A DNA stretch of 38,211 nt, taken from Bryobacterales bacterium (lineage in GTDB: Bacteria > Acidobacteriota > Terriglobia > Bryobacterales > Bryobacteraceae). A program made the translations under genes and the position numbers. Shown piece after piece: positions 8,637-17,115 of the stretch; position 1 is the stretch's first letter, and each line of letters opens with the position of its first letter. The stretch is from NCBI GenBank assembly GCA_003164035.1, contig PLRS01000085.1, positions 1 through 38,211 of the forward strand, in the 5' to 3' direction. A model generated the notes under the pieces. It saw only the letters and a list, made by a program, of their open reading frames with translations. It did not search any database and was not told the DNA's origin.

Positions 8637-9839
8637 ATGTTCCTTGGCGAAGCCTTCCGGTTCAGTGCGCAAGCTCTACGCGCCAATCCTATCCGCAGCT
8701 TTCTGACTGGTTTGGGTATGGTGATTGGCACCGCCTCGGTGATCCTGGTGGTCACCATTTCTCTTACCAGCCGCGACTACATCCTGGAGCAGATCGAAGG
8801 CATCGGCTCTAACATCGTCTTCGCCTACTACGTCACCAGCGGACCTACCGTCACGTCGGCAGACGCCGATTACGTCAAAATGACCGATGTCGAGGCCGTC
8901 CGCCAGGATCTGGCCGCCGATATTGTCGCCGCTACCGGCGTCATGTCCAGCTTCGACCGGGTGCTGATCGGCAGCCGGCAGCGCGAAGTGAAAGTGATCG
9001 GCACCGACCAGGAGTACCGCGCCGTGCGCAACATCGTCATCAGCTCGGGCCGGTTCCTCGATTCGAGCGATCTGGCGCTACGCGAGAAAGTGATCCTGCT
9101 CACCGACGCCCTGGCCGCGCGCATGTACGGCGTCCGCGCCACGGCTCTCCACCGGAAGGTGCGCCTGTTCGGGATCGAATTTACCGTCATCGGCACGTTT
9201 CACGAGCGCGTCGAGACCTTCGGCCAGTCGGAAATCGAGCGCGACACCGTGCTGATGCCGATAACGGTGCTGCGCTATTTCGCTCCGGTGGAACGGATCG
9301 ACCCCATGTACGTGCAGGCCCGCCGGCCGGAACAGGTGGAGCGGGTGGCGGCGCGCATTCAGGAGATCCTCGAAAGCCGCCACCGGCCGGGCGCGCCCTA
9401 TCGGGTGGAAACGCTCACGGCGATTCTGGAGGCGGCCAAGAATATTTCGCTGATCCTGTCGCTCGTGCTGGTTCTGGTTTCCGCCATCACGCTGGTGATT
9501 TCCGGCATCGGCATCATGAACATCATGCTGGTGACGGTGACCGAGCGCACCCGCGAAATCGGCGTGCGCCTGGCGGTAGGGGCTTCGGCGCGCGATATCC
9601 TGATGCAGTTTCTGGTGGAAGCCATGCTGGTGAGCCTGGCCGGCGGGTCGGTGGGCATTCTGGCCGGGGTGGCGGTGCCGCTATCGGTCGAGCTGTTCAC
9701 CGATATTTCGATTCCCATTTCCCCGGTGGCGATAGCGGTGGCTTTCGGCGTTTCCTGCCTGGTGGGGCTGGTCTTCGGCATCCTGCCCGCCAACCGCGCC
9801 GCCCACCTCAACCCCACCGAAGCGCTGCGGTACGAGTAA
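8637..9839 (+). CDS. MacB/FtsX-type ABC transporter permease
   Basis: A 400-residue permease of the MacB type: a first membrane segment right after LRANPIRSFLTGLGMVIG, a large extracytoplasmic domain (about residues 45-265), then three membrane segments with the conserved block GIGIMNIMLVTVTERTREIG and the C-terminal ending NPTEALRYE. These permeases pair with a MacB/LolD-like ATPase and an HlyD-like adaptor and act by mechanotransmission (export of peptides, drugs or lipoproteins). Neither partner is adjacent: the upstream gene is a divergent reductase and the downstream gene is convergent dnaJ. ATG 8637 is chosen because it matches usual family N-termini; GTG 8616, in frame, is possible. 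Neither has a good ribosome-binding site. Confidence 0.9.
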   Translation: MFLGEAFRFSAQALRANPIRSFLTGLGMVIGTASVILVVTISLTSRDYILEQIEGIGSNIVFAYYVTSGPTVTSADADYVKMTDVEAVRQDLAADIVAATGVMSSFDRVLIGSRQREVKVIGTDQEYRAVRNIVISSGRFLDSSDLALREKVILLTDALAARMYGVRATALHRKVRLFGIEFTVIGTFHERVETFGQSEIERDTVLMPITVLRYFAPVERIDPMYVQARRPEQVERVAARIQEILESRHRPGAPYRVETLTAILEAAKNISLILSLVLVLVSAITLVISGIGIMNIMLVTVTERTREIGVRLAVGASARDILMQFLVEAMLVSLAGGSVGILAGVAVPLSVELFTDISIPISPVAIAVAFGVSCLVGLVFGILPANRAAHLNPTEALRYE

Positions 9840-9857
9840 CCGCGGCGCCGCGGAACC

Positions 9858-10988
9858 TTACATGAAGTAGTCTTTGACCTTCTCGAAGAGGCCTTTTTCG
9901 GCGGGAGTGTTGTCCACCGGGAGGGTATCGCGAAGCTGTTCCAGGAGTTTGCGCTGGTCGCGGGTGAGGCGGGTGGGGACGCGCACGGCGACGTGGACGT
10001 GCAGGTCGCCGCGTCCGCCGCCGTTGAGGACGGGCACGCCCTTTTGGCGCAAGCGGAACGCGGCGCCGTTTTGGGTGCCTTCGGGGACTTTCAGACGGTG
10101 GGGCCCTTCGAGGGTGGGAACGTCGATTTCGGCGCCCAGGGCGGCCTGGCCGAAATTGATAGGGATGGTGCAGTGCAGATCGTTTTCGTGGCGCTCGAAG
10201 AACGCGTGCTCTTTGACTTTGAGGAAGACGTAGAGGTCGCCGGGAGGGCCTCCGGAGGCGCCCGGGTTGCCTTCGTTGGCCAGGCGCAGGCGGGTACCGT
10301 CGTCCACGCCGGCCGGGATATTGATTTTCAACTTCCGCCGCATCTGGCGATGGCCCTGGCCGCGGCACTCGGCACAAGGGTTACGGATAATCCGGCCGGT
10401 GCCGATGCAGGTATTGCAGGTACGGCGGATGGAGAGAAAGCTTTGCTGGTAGAGGACCTCGCCGCGGCCGTGGCAGGTGGGGCAGGTGGAGGGGCCGCTG
10501 CCGGGTTCGGAACCGGTGGCGTGGCAGCGCTCGCACGGCTCGGTGCGGGGCACCTGAATTTCGGCGGTGAGGCCGAACATAGCTTCTTCGAAGGCGATCT
10601 CGAGATCGTAGCGGACGTCTTCGCCGCGCTGGGAGCGGGTGCGGCGCCGGCCGCCGCCTCCGAACAGATCGCCGAAACCGAAGAAATCGCCCAGAATATC
10701 GCTGAAATCGGCGAAGGCGTCGGGGTTGAATTGAGAGCCACCGGCGGGGCCCTGCAGGCCGGCGTGGCCAAAGCGGTCGTAGGCCGCCCGCTTCTGCGCA
10801 TCGCTCAGCACGCTGTAGGCTTCCGAGGCCTCCTTGAAGCGCTCCTCGGCGTCCGGATTATCGGGATTCCGGTCGGGATGGAATTGCAGGGCTAGCCTGC
10901 GGTAAGAACTCTTGATTTCGGATTCGCCGGCTTCCTTGGGCACGCCCAGGATTTCGTAGTAATCGCGTTTGGACACTGGATTTGCCAT
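9858..10988 (-). CDS. dnaJ: Chaperone DnaJ
   Basis: 376 residues, full length. The J domain (about 8-75) carries HPD at 37-39, needed to stimulate DnaK ATPase. A Gly/Phe-rich linker (DFFGFGDLFGGG) follows, then the zinc domain with four CxxCxGxG-type motifs (CERCHATG, CPTCHGRG, CNTCIGTG, CAECRGQG) and the C-terminal substrate-binding domains. It starts 1 nt after the grpE stop, so the two are co-translated. dnaK itself is not in the window. The first gene of the cluster, hrcA, encodes the likely repressor. Confidence 0.97.
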   Translation of the reverse strand: MANPVSKRDYYEILGVPKEAGESEIKSSYRRLALQFHPDRNPDNPDAEERFKEASEAYSVLSDAQKRAAYDRFGHAGLQGPAGGSQFNPDAFADFSDILGDFFGFGDLFGGGGRRRTRSQRGEDVRYDLEIAFEEAMFGLTAEIQVPRTEPCERCHATGSEPGSGPSTCPTCHGRGEVLYQQSFLSIRRTCNTCIGTGRIIRNPCAECRGQGHRQMRRKLKINIPAGVDDGTRLRLANEGNPGASGGPPGDLYVFLKVKEHAFFERHENDLHCTIPINFGQAALGAEIDVPTLEGPHRLKVPEGTQNGAAFRLRQKGVPVLNGGGRGDLHVHVAVRVPTRLTRDQRKLLEQLRDTLPVDNTPAEKGLFEKVKDYFM

Positions 10989-10989
10989 T

Positions 10990-11529
10990 TTAGGATCTGA
11001 CGGCGACCTTCACCATAGCCGGCCGGAGGAGCCGTCCCTTGAAGTCATAACCCCGCTGATACTCGCTCAGGATGGTTTGATCCTCCACATCCTCAGTTTC
11101 CACACGGTCCACCGCCTGGTGGCGGTTGGGATCGAATTTCTTGCCGGCGCTGTCAATCGGCTCCAGACCGATCTTTTTGAGGCACTCGTAAAGGCGCTGA
11201 TAAATCAGTTCGACTCCCTTGGCGTAGTTGGCGTCGGCGGTTTCCACCTTAAGGGCGCGTTCGAAATCGTCGAGCACGGGCAGCACGTCGCGGACCAGGT
11301 CCATGGCGGCGAACTGGAGATACTCGGAACGCTCGCGTTCGCCGCGGCGGCGGGCGTTATCGAAATCGGCACGAGCCCGCTTCAGGCGATCTTCCAGGTC
11401 GTTGTTTTCCGCCAGCAGGCGGTCGCGTTCCGCGGCCAGAGCCGCCTGTTGAGATTCGGGCGTCTCCACCGGCAGAGTTTCGCCGGTACGCACGTCGGAA
11501 ACGTTCGATTCGGGATTCTGAGGTTCCAC
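10990..11529 (-). CDS. grpE: Nucleotide exchange factor GrpE
   Basis: GrpE releases ADP from DnaK in the DnaK-DnaJ-GrpE chaperone cycle. The protein shows the expected layout: a disordered acidic N-terminus, a long coiled coil (about 25-75, LLAENNDLEDRLKRARADFD), then the helix bundle DLVRDVLPVLDDFERAL and the beta domain with QAVDRVETEDVEDQTI and GYDFKGRLLRPAMVKV. The frame opens at TTG 11565, but GTG 11529 (giving ~179 residues) has a GGTAGG-like site upstream and seems likelier; the start is uncertain. It lies between hrcA and dnaJ, in the order typical of heat-shock operons. Confidence 0.94.
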   Translation of the reverse strand: MEPQNPESNVSDVRTGETLPVETPESQQAALAAERDRLLAENNDLEDRLKRARADFDNARRRGERERSEYLQFAAMDLVRDVLPVLDDFERALKVETADANYAKGVELIYQRLYECLKKIGLEPIDSAGKKFDPNRHQAVDRVETEDVEDQTILSEYQRGYDFKGRLLRPAMVKVAVRS

Positions 11530-11646
11530 TGATTCTAGCCTACCAAAAGCGTCAATTCGATCCAAAGAGGCGTTCGTACTACAAATGCATTTACCAGCAG
11601 CCGATGGTAAGAACTACTCCATCAGAGCCCTGAAAAATCAAATTCA

Positions 11647-11714
11647 AGCCACGGATGAACACGGATAAAACCTTTGTTTTCTTCATCCGTGTTCATCTGT
11701 GTTCATCCGTGGCT
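11647..11714. repeat. Inverted repeat built of TTCATCYGTG decamers (copy 1)
   Basis: The right part (11685-11714) contains near-identical 10-bp units, TTCATCYGTG. The left part (11647-11666) is their inverted complement, so the whole can fold as a hairpin with a short AT-rich loop. It lies in the 200-bp gap between hrcA and grpE. A second copy is at 35432-35496. Repeats of this kind occur in many environmental bacterial genomes; their role is not known to me. Confidence 0.8.
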
Positions 11715-11731
11715 CTATTTCTTTATTCGGG

Positions 11732-12769
11732 TCAGAATTGAGCGCCAGCCAGCGCCCGGCTGGTTTGCAGGACGGCCGCCATCACGCGCTCATAGTGCAT
11801 ACGCATGGGGCCGAGCACGGCCACCTTGGCGGGTTGCCCGCTGGCCATTTGGACCGTCATTCCGATCAGGGCCAGGTCTTTCATCGCCGGATGCGCTTCT
11901 TCCAGGCCCACGCGCACTTGCAACTCCCCGGCCGGCTCTTCCAGAAAGCGATCCAGGAGTTCGATCAGGCGCTGTTTTTCCTCCAAAGCGTGCAATAAAT
12001 CGCGCAGCTTCTCGCGGGTGAGGCGCAAATCGAGGCCGACCAGATTGGAGGCGCCCTCCATGTGCACTTCGGTGGTCACTTCCACGTCCAGCAAACCCTT
12101 CTGGTAAAGCATCTGCAACTTGCGCAGCACGGCGTCGTAAAGCGCCCGCTCCTCCAGCATGCGGCGCACCAACTCGCGCCGGGCATCGCCCAATCGCCAG
12201 CCGGAGAAATTACGATTGACGTAATTTCGGATGGAGATGAGATCCTCGGCCGGTACCGGCTCGTCGACCGCCACCACGCGATTGTGGACCTCGCGGTCGC
12301 GCGTCACCAGAACCATCAGCACGCGGTTATCGGAGAGCGGAATCAGCTCGATCTGGTCCAGTTCCTGGGTCAGGGAAGGGATGGCGGCGGCGATTCCCAC
12401 GTTGCGCGTCATTTCCATGAGGACATGGCTGGAGCGTTCCACGCGGGCGCCCAGGGTGGGCAATCCGCTGAACTCGGTTCGCAACCGGTCCGACTCACCG
12501 CCGGCGACCCGCGCCGCGGTGAGCAGGCTCACATAGGCGCGGAAGGCCTTCTCGGTGGGCACCCGGCCGGCTGAAGTGTGCGGCTGGGCAAGGTATCCCG
12601 CATCCGCCAAGTCCGCCATTACGTTACGGATGGAAGCCGGGCTGAGGGCCTGACTGCGCAGCCGCGAGAGGGTGCGCGAGCCGATCGGTTCACCCGTCTC
12701 GATAAAGGTTCGGACGATGGAACTCAAAATCTCCCGGTGTCGCAATTTAAGAGCTGTTTGGGTGCCCAT
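11732..12769 (-). CDS. hrcA: Heat-inducible transcription repressor HrcA
   Basis: 345 residues from ATG 12769, the usual HrcA length. The N-terminal winged helix is clear: LKLRHREILSSIVRTFIETG, then PIGSRTLS, LSPASIRNVMADLADAGYL and HTSAGRVPTEKAFRAYV, all family hallmarks. The rest is the GAF-like dimerisation domain, ending in GPMRMHYERVMAAVL. HrcA normally binds CIRCE operators upstream of chaperone operons and depends on GroEL. The open frame extends to 12916, but that part has no HrcA similarity. No CIRCE sequence (TTAGCACTC with its inverted partner) is visible in 12770-12933 or before grpE, so any self-regulation uses another site. Confidence 0.95.
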   Translation of the reverse strand: MGTQTALKLRHREILSSIVRTFIETGEPIGSRTLSRLRSQALSPASIRNVMADLADAGYLAQPHTSAGRVPTEKAFRAYVSLLTAARVAGGESDRLRTEFSGLPTLGARVERSSHVLMEMTRNVGIAAAIPSLTQELDQIELIPLSDNRVLMVLVTRDREVHNRVVAVDEPVPAEDLISIRNYVNRNFSGWRLGDARRELVRRMLEERALYDAVLRKLQMLYQKGLLDVEVTTEVHMEGASNLVGLDLRLTREKLRDLLHALEEKQRLIELLDRFLEEPAGELQVRVGLEEAHPAMKDLALIGMTVQMASGQPAKVAVLGPMRMHYERVMAAVLQTSRALAGAQF

Positions 12770-12933
12770 GGCGTGCGCGACTCTAACTTCCCCTATAGCC
12801 AATTGTAACGAATTGAAAGCAAAGGGGTCAAGATACAGGTACACAATACCCGCGGCGGCCCATCCGATTTCGACGCACGATCCGCCGATCTTGCTAGAAT
12901 GACCGTTCCGGCCCAAAGGAGGTTCCCGGTAAA

Positions 12934-13332
12934 GTGGCGGCTCTGAAGACCCTCGTTCGTATTTTCAGCTACCTGTTCCATTTGGTACTAACCCTCTTTC
13001 TGCTGGCCGTATCCGCGCTGGCGATGGCTTCGTCGACGGTTTCTCTTCGCCTGGACATTCTGCCGTGGAGCGGCCCGGCGCTGGTGCGCTGGCTGCTGGT
13101 CGGGTCGCTCGTGGGACTCGCGAGCGTGGTGCTGGCCATGGCGGGCAAGCTTCGTGGGCTGTTTCTGCTGTGGGCTCTGGCCGTGCCGGTGTTCCTGGTG
13201 AAGGGCTATATATTCGGCGGTTATCGCTTTACGGCGAGCGGAGTAGGCCTGGGGCTAGGCCTGCTGGGAGCCTCGCTATTGGCTTTCGCCGGCGCCTGCC
13301 TGCAATGGCCGAAGCGGCCGGAGCGGCTATAG
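12934..13332 (+). CDS. Small integral membrane protein, function unknown
   Basis: A 132-residue protein with four predicted membrane helices (about 12-32, 48-68, 72-92 and 98-120) and a short basic tail (WPKRPERL). I do not recognise the family. It starts at GTG 12934, with AGGAGG about 11 nt upstream. It is divergent from hrcA and convergent with rpmB, so it is probably monocistronic. Consistent hydrophobic segments and the ribosome-binding site argue that it is a real gene. Confidence 0.75.
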   Translation: MAALKTLVRIFSYLFHLVLTLFLLAVSALAMASSTVSLRLDILPWSGPALVRWLLVGSLVGLASVVLAMAGKLRGLFLLWALAVPVFLVKGYIFGGYRFTASGVGLGLGLLGASLLAFAGACLQWPKRPERL

Positions 13333-13354
13333 CGAGCCGGCGGAGAAGCGGGAG

Positions 13355-13546
13355 TTACGCTACCTTCTGAACTTTGCCGTCGCGAATGCAGGAAGTGCAG
13401 ACGCGGAGGCGCTTGCCAGCGCCGTTCACCAACGCGCGGACCGACTGCAAATTCAAGTTCCAGCGGCGCTTGGTGACGTTATGGGCGTGACTGACTTTGT
13501 TCCCGAATTGCGGCTTGCGGCCACACACATCGCAAACTTGTGCCAT
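13355..13546 (-). CDS. rpmB: 50S ribosomal protein bL28
   Basis: A 63-residue bL28. It begins [20 protein letters not shown], continues with the family block [12 protein letters not shown], and ends [17 protein letters not shown]. The two CxxC pairs (Cys5/Cys8 and the pair in VCTSC) mark the zinc-binding C+ form. It is a structural component of the large ribosomal subunit. It is on the minus strand, convergent with the membrane-protein gene and about 65 bp downstream of the TPR gene end. Confidence 0.97.
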   Translation of the reverse strand: MAQVCDVCGRKPQFGNKVSHAHNVTKRRWNLNLQSVRALVNGAGKRLRVCTSCIRDGKVQKVA

Positions 13547-13613
13547 AAGACAGAAATCTCCTGGGTGAATCGAAACTACAATCCTAGCAGGAGAGCGGGC
13601 GATCCGGCAATGC

Positions 13614-14060
13614 CTACTTCAGCTTGTCCAGTTTCTTGCGGATTTCGGGGGCATTCCTGGCGTCGGAAGCCAGTTCCAGGTATTTGGAGTAAGCCGCCCG
13701 CGCGCCCTGCGCGTTCTTCAGTTTTTCTTCCGCCTCGCCCAGCCGCAACCACGCCTCGCTATTGCCATCGTTCCACTTGGTCGCTTCCCGGTAGCGGCCG
13801 GCGGCGGCGCGGAAGTTGTGCTTCTTGGCGTATTCATTGCCGATATCCACGCTCTTTTTCGACTGGAGCGGATTGAAGGAGTAAGAATCGACCGAGAGCG
13901 ACGAATCTTCCTCCGGGGGGTCCTCTTCCGCCCCGGTGGCCTGCGGCGGATGCTCTTTTTTCAGGGTAGTGGTATTCGGCGGTGCCTGCTGTTGCGGCGT
14001 GCTCTGTGCCTGTAAAGGGCATACCCCGGCAGCCAACAGCACCAAGACCCAGCGTGACAT
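13614..14060 (-). CDS. Secreted TPR-containing protein, function unknown
   Basis: 148 residues. The N-terminus is a signal peptide ([19 protein letters not shown], cut near residue 19). A Gln/Pro/Glu-rich disordered stretch follows, up to about residue 65. The C-terminal half holds about two TPR units ([20 protein letters not shown], and [20 protein letters not shown] with its continuation). It is likely a periplasmic protein-interaction module. The Cys of AAGVC is a weak lipobox candidate, but the usual Leu at -3 is absent. It is divergent from uvrC, with only 23 bp between their starts. Confidence 0.8.
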   Translation of the reverse strand: MSRWVLVLLAAGVCPLQAQSTPQQQAPPNTTTLKKEHPPQATGAEEDPPEEDSSLSVDSYSFNPLQSKKSVDIGNEYAKKHNFRAAAGRYREATKWNDGNSEAWLRLGEAEEKLKNAQGARAAYSKYLELASDARNAPEIRKKLDKLK

Positions 14061-14083
14061 AATTCAATTATAGCCAGCCCCCG

Positions 14084-15898
14084 ATGGACCTCCGCGAAAA
14101 GGTCGCGCAACTGCCCGCCGAGCCTGGAGTGTACCTGTACAAGGACGCCTCCGGACGGGTGATCTACGTAGGCAAGGCCAAGAGCCTGCGGCACCGCGTA
14201 CGCAGCTATTTTTCCGAAGACAAGCTGGCGGACATCAAGACCGGCACGCTCATCTCCGAAGCCACCGACCTGGATCACATCCTGGTCGATAACGAAAAAG
14301 AAGCCCTGGCGCTCGAGAACAACCTCATCAAGCAATACCAGCCGCGCTTCAACATCCTGCTGCGCGACGACAAGACGTACCCCTACGTGAAGCTGACGCG
14401 GGAGCGTTTTCCGCGGGTCTACGTCACCCGGCGGCTGCGCAAGGACGGCGCCACCTATTTCGGCCCTTTTTTCCCCGCCAACCTGGCGCATCGCCTGGTG
14501 CATTTCATTCATCGCCACTTCCAGGTGCCATCCTGCAAGCTGGATCTGACGCGATTTCACCCGAAGCCTTGCCTGCAATATCACATTCACCGCTGCCTGG
14601 GCCCGTGCGTGGAAGGGTTGACCACGGACGAGGCTTTTGCCGGCGCGGTGCGGGATACGCGGCTGTTTCTGGAAGGGCGGCACGGCGACCTGGCGCGGGA
14701 GTTGCGGGCACGGATGGAAGCAGCCTCGGCGGAGACGCGCTTCGAGGAAGCCGCCGGATTGCGCGACCTGCTCTCGACGGTGGAAGAGATCGAGGAGCGG
14801 CAGAAGGTGGCCGCCGCCAAGGGCGACGACATCGATATTCTGGCGAGCTACGCCGAGCCGCCGCTGGTGGCGCTGAACCTGTTTCACCTGCGCCACGGCC
14901 AGGTGGTGGACCGGCGGGAGTTCTTTTGGGAAGACCAACTGGCATTCGACCCGCCGGAGTTCTACTCCTCGCTGCTGCAGCAACTCTATCTGGATGCGCA
15001 GTACATTCCCACCGAAATTCACGTGCCGGTGGATTTCGAGGACCGCGAGGCGCTGGAAGAGCTGCTGAGCGAAAAGCGCAACCGGAAGGTCGAAATCCGC
15101 ACCCCGCAGCGCGGTCAGAAGAAGGCGCTGTTCGACATGGTGGAGAACAACGCCAAGCATAGCTTCGAGGCTCGTTTCCGAGTGTTGAAACCATCCTCGC
15201 GCGCCATCCGGGAAGCCTTGCAGGAAGCGCTGAACCTGCCCTCGGCGCCGGAGCGGATCGAGTGTTTCGACATTTCCCATATTCAGGGGACCGACAAAGT
15301 GGCCAGCATGGTGGTGTGGGAAGACGGCCGCATGAAGAAAGCCGACTACCGGAAGTTCATCATCAGGACGGTAGTGGGCAACGACGATTTTGCCAGCATG
15401 CGCGAGGTGGTTTCGCGGCGGTACGGGCGGCTGAAAGAAGAAGGCAAGCCGATGCCGGGGCTGGTGCTGATCGATGGCGGGCTGGGGCAGTTGCATGCGG
15501 CGGCGGAATCGCTCGAAGCGCTGGGGTTCGCCGATCAACCGCTGGCCTCGATCGCCAAACGCGAGGAAATCATCTACGTGTACGGCCAGGAGGACGAACC
15601 GGTGGTGCTGGACCGGTTCTCGCCGATACTGCACCTGGTGCAATCGATTCGCGACGAGGCGCACCGGTTCGCCGTCACCTTCCACCGGTCGCGGCGCAAC
15701 GCCCGCGCACTGACGAGCGAGTTGGACCAGATTCCCGGGGTGGGCGCGAAGACGGTGACCAAGCTGTTGAAGCAATTCGGCAGCCTGGAACTGGTGCGGG
15801 CCGCGAGCGATGAGGAACTGGCCGCATCGGTGGGACCCGCGGCGGCGAGGCGGATACAGGCGCACTACCGGACGCCGGAGACGGTGCGGGAAGGGTAG
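14084..15898 (+). CDS. uvrC: Excinuclease ABC subunit C
   Basis: 604 residues, full length. UvrC makes both incisions in nucleotide excision repair. The N-terminal GIY-YIG nuclease is seen at about 12-90 (GVYLYKDASGRVIYVGKAKSLRHRV). The UVR motif for UvrB contact lies near 200-235, the RNase H-like nuclease at about 370-540 (ERIECFDISHIQGTDKVASMVV, with the acidic residues in FDIS and LIDGG), and tandem helix-hairpin-helix at the end (IPGVGAKTVTKLLKQFGS). The start gives the normal N-terminus although the ribosome-binding site is weak. Confidence 0.97.
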   Translation: MDLREKVAQLPAEPGVYLYKDASGRVIYVGKAKSLRHRVRSYFSEDKLADIKTGTLISEATDLDHILVDNEKEALALENNLIKQYQPRFNILLRDDKTYPYVKLTRERFPRVYVTRRLRKDGATYFGPFFPANLAHRLVHFIHRHFQVPSCKLDLTRFHPKPCLQYHIHRCLGPCVEGLTTDEAFAGAVRDTRLFLEGRHGDLARELRARMEAASAETRFEEAAGLRDLLSTVEEIEERQKVAAAKGDDIDILASYAEPPLVALNLFHLRHGQVVDRREFFWEDQLAFDPPEFYSSLLQQLYLDAQYIPTEIHVPVDFEDREALEELLSEKRNRKVEIRTPQRGQKKALFDMVENNAKHSFEARFRVLKPSSRAIREALQEALNLPSAPERIECFDISHIQGTDKVASMVVWEDGRMKKADYRKFIIRTVVGNDDFASMREVVSRRYGRLKEEGKPMPGLVLIDGGLGQLHAAAESLEALGFADQPLASIAKREEIIYVYGQEDEPVVLDRFSPILHLVQSIRDEAHRFAVTFHRSRRNARALTSELDQIPGVGAKTVTKLLKQFGSLELVRAASDEELAASVGPAAARRIQAHYRTPETVREG

Positions 15899-15924
15899 GG
15901 GCTGCTCCACGTTATGCTGGCTGC

Positions 15925-16461
15925 ATGCGAATTGCGATTTTTCTTGTCTGCGCTTGCTCTCTGGCATGGGCGCAGCAGACGCGCCACGAAGTCACCGATA
16001 GTCCTTCGGAGTCCGGCCGAAAGCCCAATAACCCACAAATACCGGATGGGTACGCGACCTCCAGCCAGTTCGAGAGAGTGGTCATCTTCCGCTTCAAATT
16101 CCAGACCGACCTGCTGGCCGGCCTGAATACGATGATCAAGCAGAACCACATTCAGAATGCCGTGATTCTGGCTGGGGCGGGGTCGGTGATCAGCTACCAG
16201 ATGCACCAGGTGAGCAACCGCGAGTTCCCGTCGAAGGACATGTTCGAGCAGGACCCGACGGCGGCGGCCGACCTGATCTCGATGAACGGCTACATCATCA
16301 AAGGCCGCGTCCACGCGCACATGACGCTGGCCAATCCGGAGAAAGCCTTCGGCGGGCACCTGGAGCCGGGTACGCGGGTCTTCACTTTCGCGATTATCAC
16401 GGTGGGCGTGCTGCCCGACTCGGTGGATCTTACCAAGTTGGATGACGAGAATTACCGGTAG
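15925..16461 (+). CDS. Secreted PPC/DUF296 domain protein, copy 1
   Basis: 178 residues. A signal peptide (MRIAIFLVCACSLAWAQ, cut about residue 16) is followed by one PPC (DUF296) domain. The likely metal-site histidines are present: His130 and His132 in RVHAHMTLA, and His145 in GGHLEPG; FTFAIITVGVL is the family C-terminal strand. PPC domains form trimers in bacterial proteins and in plant AHL proteins; most bacterial members are cytoplasmic and of unknown role, so a signal peptide is noteworthy. It follows uvrC by 26 bp. A near-copy lies just downstream. Confidence 0.85.
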   Translation: MRIAIFLVCACSLAWAQQTRHEVTDSPSESGRKPNNPQIPDGYATSSQFERVVIFRFKFQTDLLAGLNTMIKQNHIQNAVILAGAGSVISYQMHQVSNREFPSKDMFEQDPTAAADLISMNGYIIKGRVHAHMTLANPEKAFGGHLEPGTRVFTFAIITVGVLPDSVDLTKLDDENYR

Positions 16462-16502
16462 GTGAAAGCGGGGCGGACTATCGGGGAGCAGACGCTCCAA
16501 TC

Positions 16503-16534
16503 CCGGCAACCGCTCCCTGACGGTCGCGGCTCGG
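16503..16534 (+). repeat. Single arm of the GGCAACCGCTCCCT repeat family
   Basis: This lies between the two PPC genes. It matches the left arm of the perfect inverted repeat at 36750-36845 over 30 nt and continues with GG. No inverted partner is present here, so this is a solo unit. The rest of the 115-bp gap has no visible feature except the duplicated CGTTATGCTG just before each PPC start. Confidence 0.75.
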
Positions 16535-16576
16535 TTAATCCAAAGGCAGGCGCGCGCCGGGCGTTATGCTGTGTGC

Positions 16577-17110
16577 ATGCGAATCCCGATTCTTCTCGTT
16601 TGCGCCTTCTCACTGGCGTTTGCCCAGCAGACGCGCCACGAGATCACCAACACTTCGGCCGGCGACCGGAAGCCCAATAACCCGGCGGTGCCGGACGTAT
16701 ACGCCGTTTCCAGCCAGTTCGAGAGAGTCGTCATCTTCCGATTCAAATATCAGACCGACCTGCTCGCCGGCCTGCAAGCGATGATTAAGCAGAACCACAT
16801 TCAGAACGCCGTGATTCTTTCAGGCGCAGGGTCGGTGATCAGCTACCAGGTACACCAGGTGAGCAACCGGGAGTTCCCGTCGAAGAATATGTTCGAGCAG
16901 GACCCGACGGCGCCGGCCGATTTGATTTCGATGAACGGGTATGTCATGAACGGCCACATCCACGCGCACATGACGCTGGCGAACCCGGAGAAGGCCATCG
17001 GCGGCCATCTGGAGCCGGGCACGAAGGTGTTTACTTTCGCGATTGTGACTGTAGGCGTGCTGCCGGATGCGCTGGATCTTACTAAGCTGGACGATAAGAG
17101 CTACCGTTAG
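16577..17110 (+). CDS. Secreted PPC/DUF296 domain protein, copy 2
   Basis: 177 residues, by eye about four in five identical to the preceding gene, so a tandem duplication. The signal peptide (MRIPILLVCAFSLAFAQ), the histidine motifs (IHAHMTLA, GGHLEPG) and the C-terminal strand are all kept. Differences cluster just after the signal peptide and at a few surface positions, which suggests both copies remain under selection. GTG 16571 is in frame, but ATG 16577 aligns with the start of copy 1. The duplicated block includes about 10-15 bp upstream of the start. Confidence 0.85.
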   Translation: MRIPILLVCAFSLAFAQQTRHEITNTSAGDRKPNNPAVPDVYAVSSQFERVVIFRFKYQTDLLAGLQAMIKQNHIQNAVILSGAGSVISYQVHQVSNREFPSKNMFEQDPTAPADLISMNGYVMNGHIHAHMTLANPEKAIGGHLEPGTKVFTFAIVTVGVLPDALDLTKLDDKSYR

Positions 17111-17115
17111 TCGCG

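Noticed and set aside
13961-15967. Long open frame opposite uvrC on the minus strand
   Set aside because: Its protein is His/Gln/Arg-rich with no family similarity; uvrC is certain on the other strand. It is a by-product of high-GC codon use.
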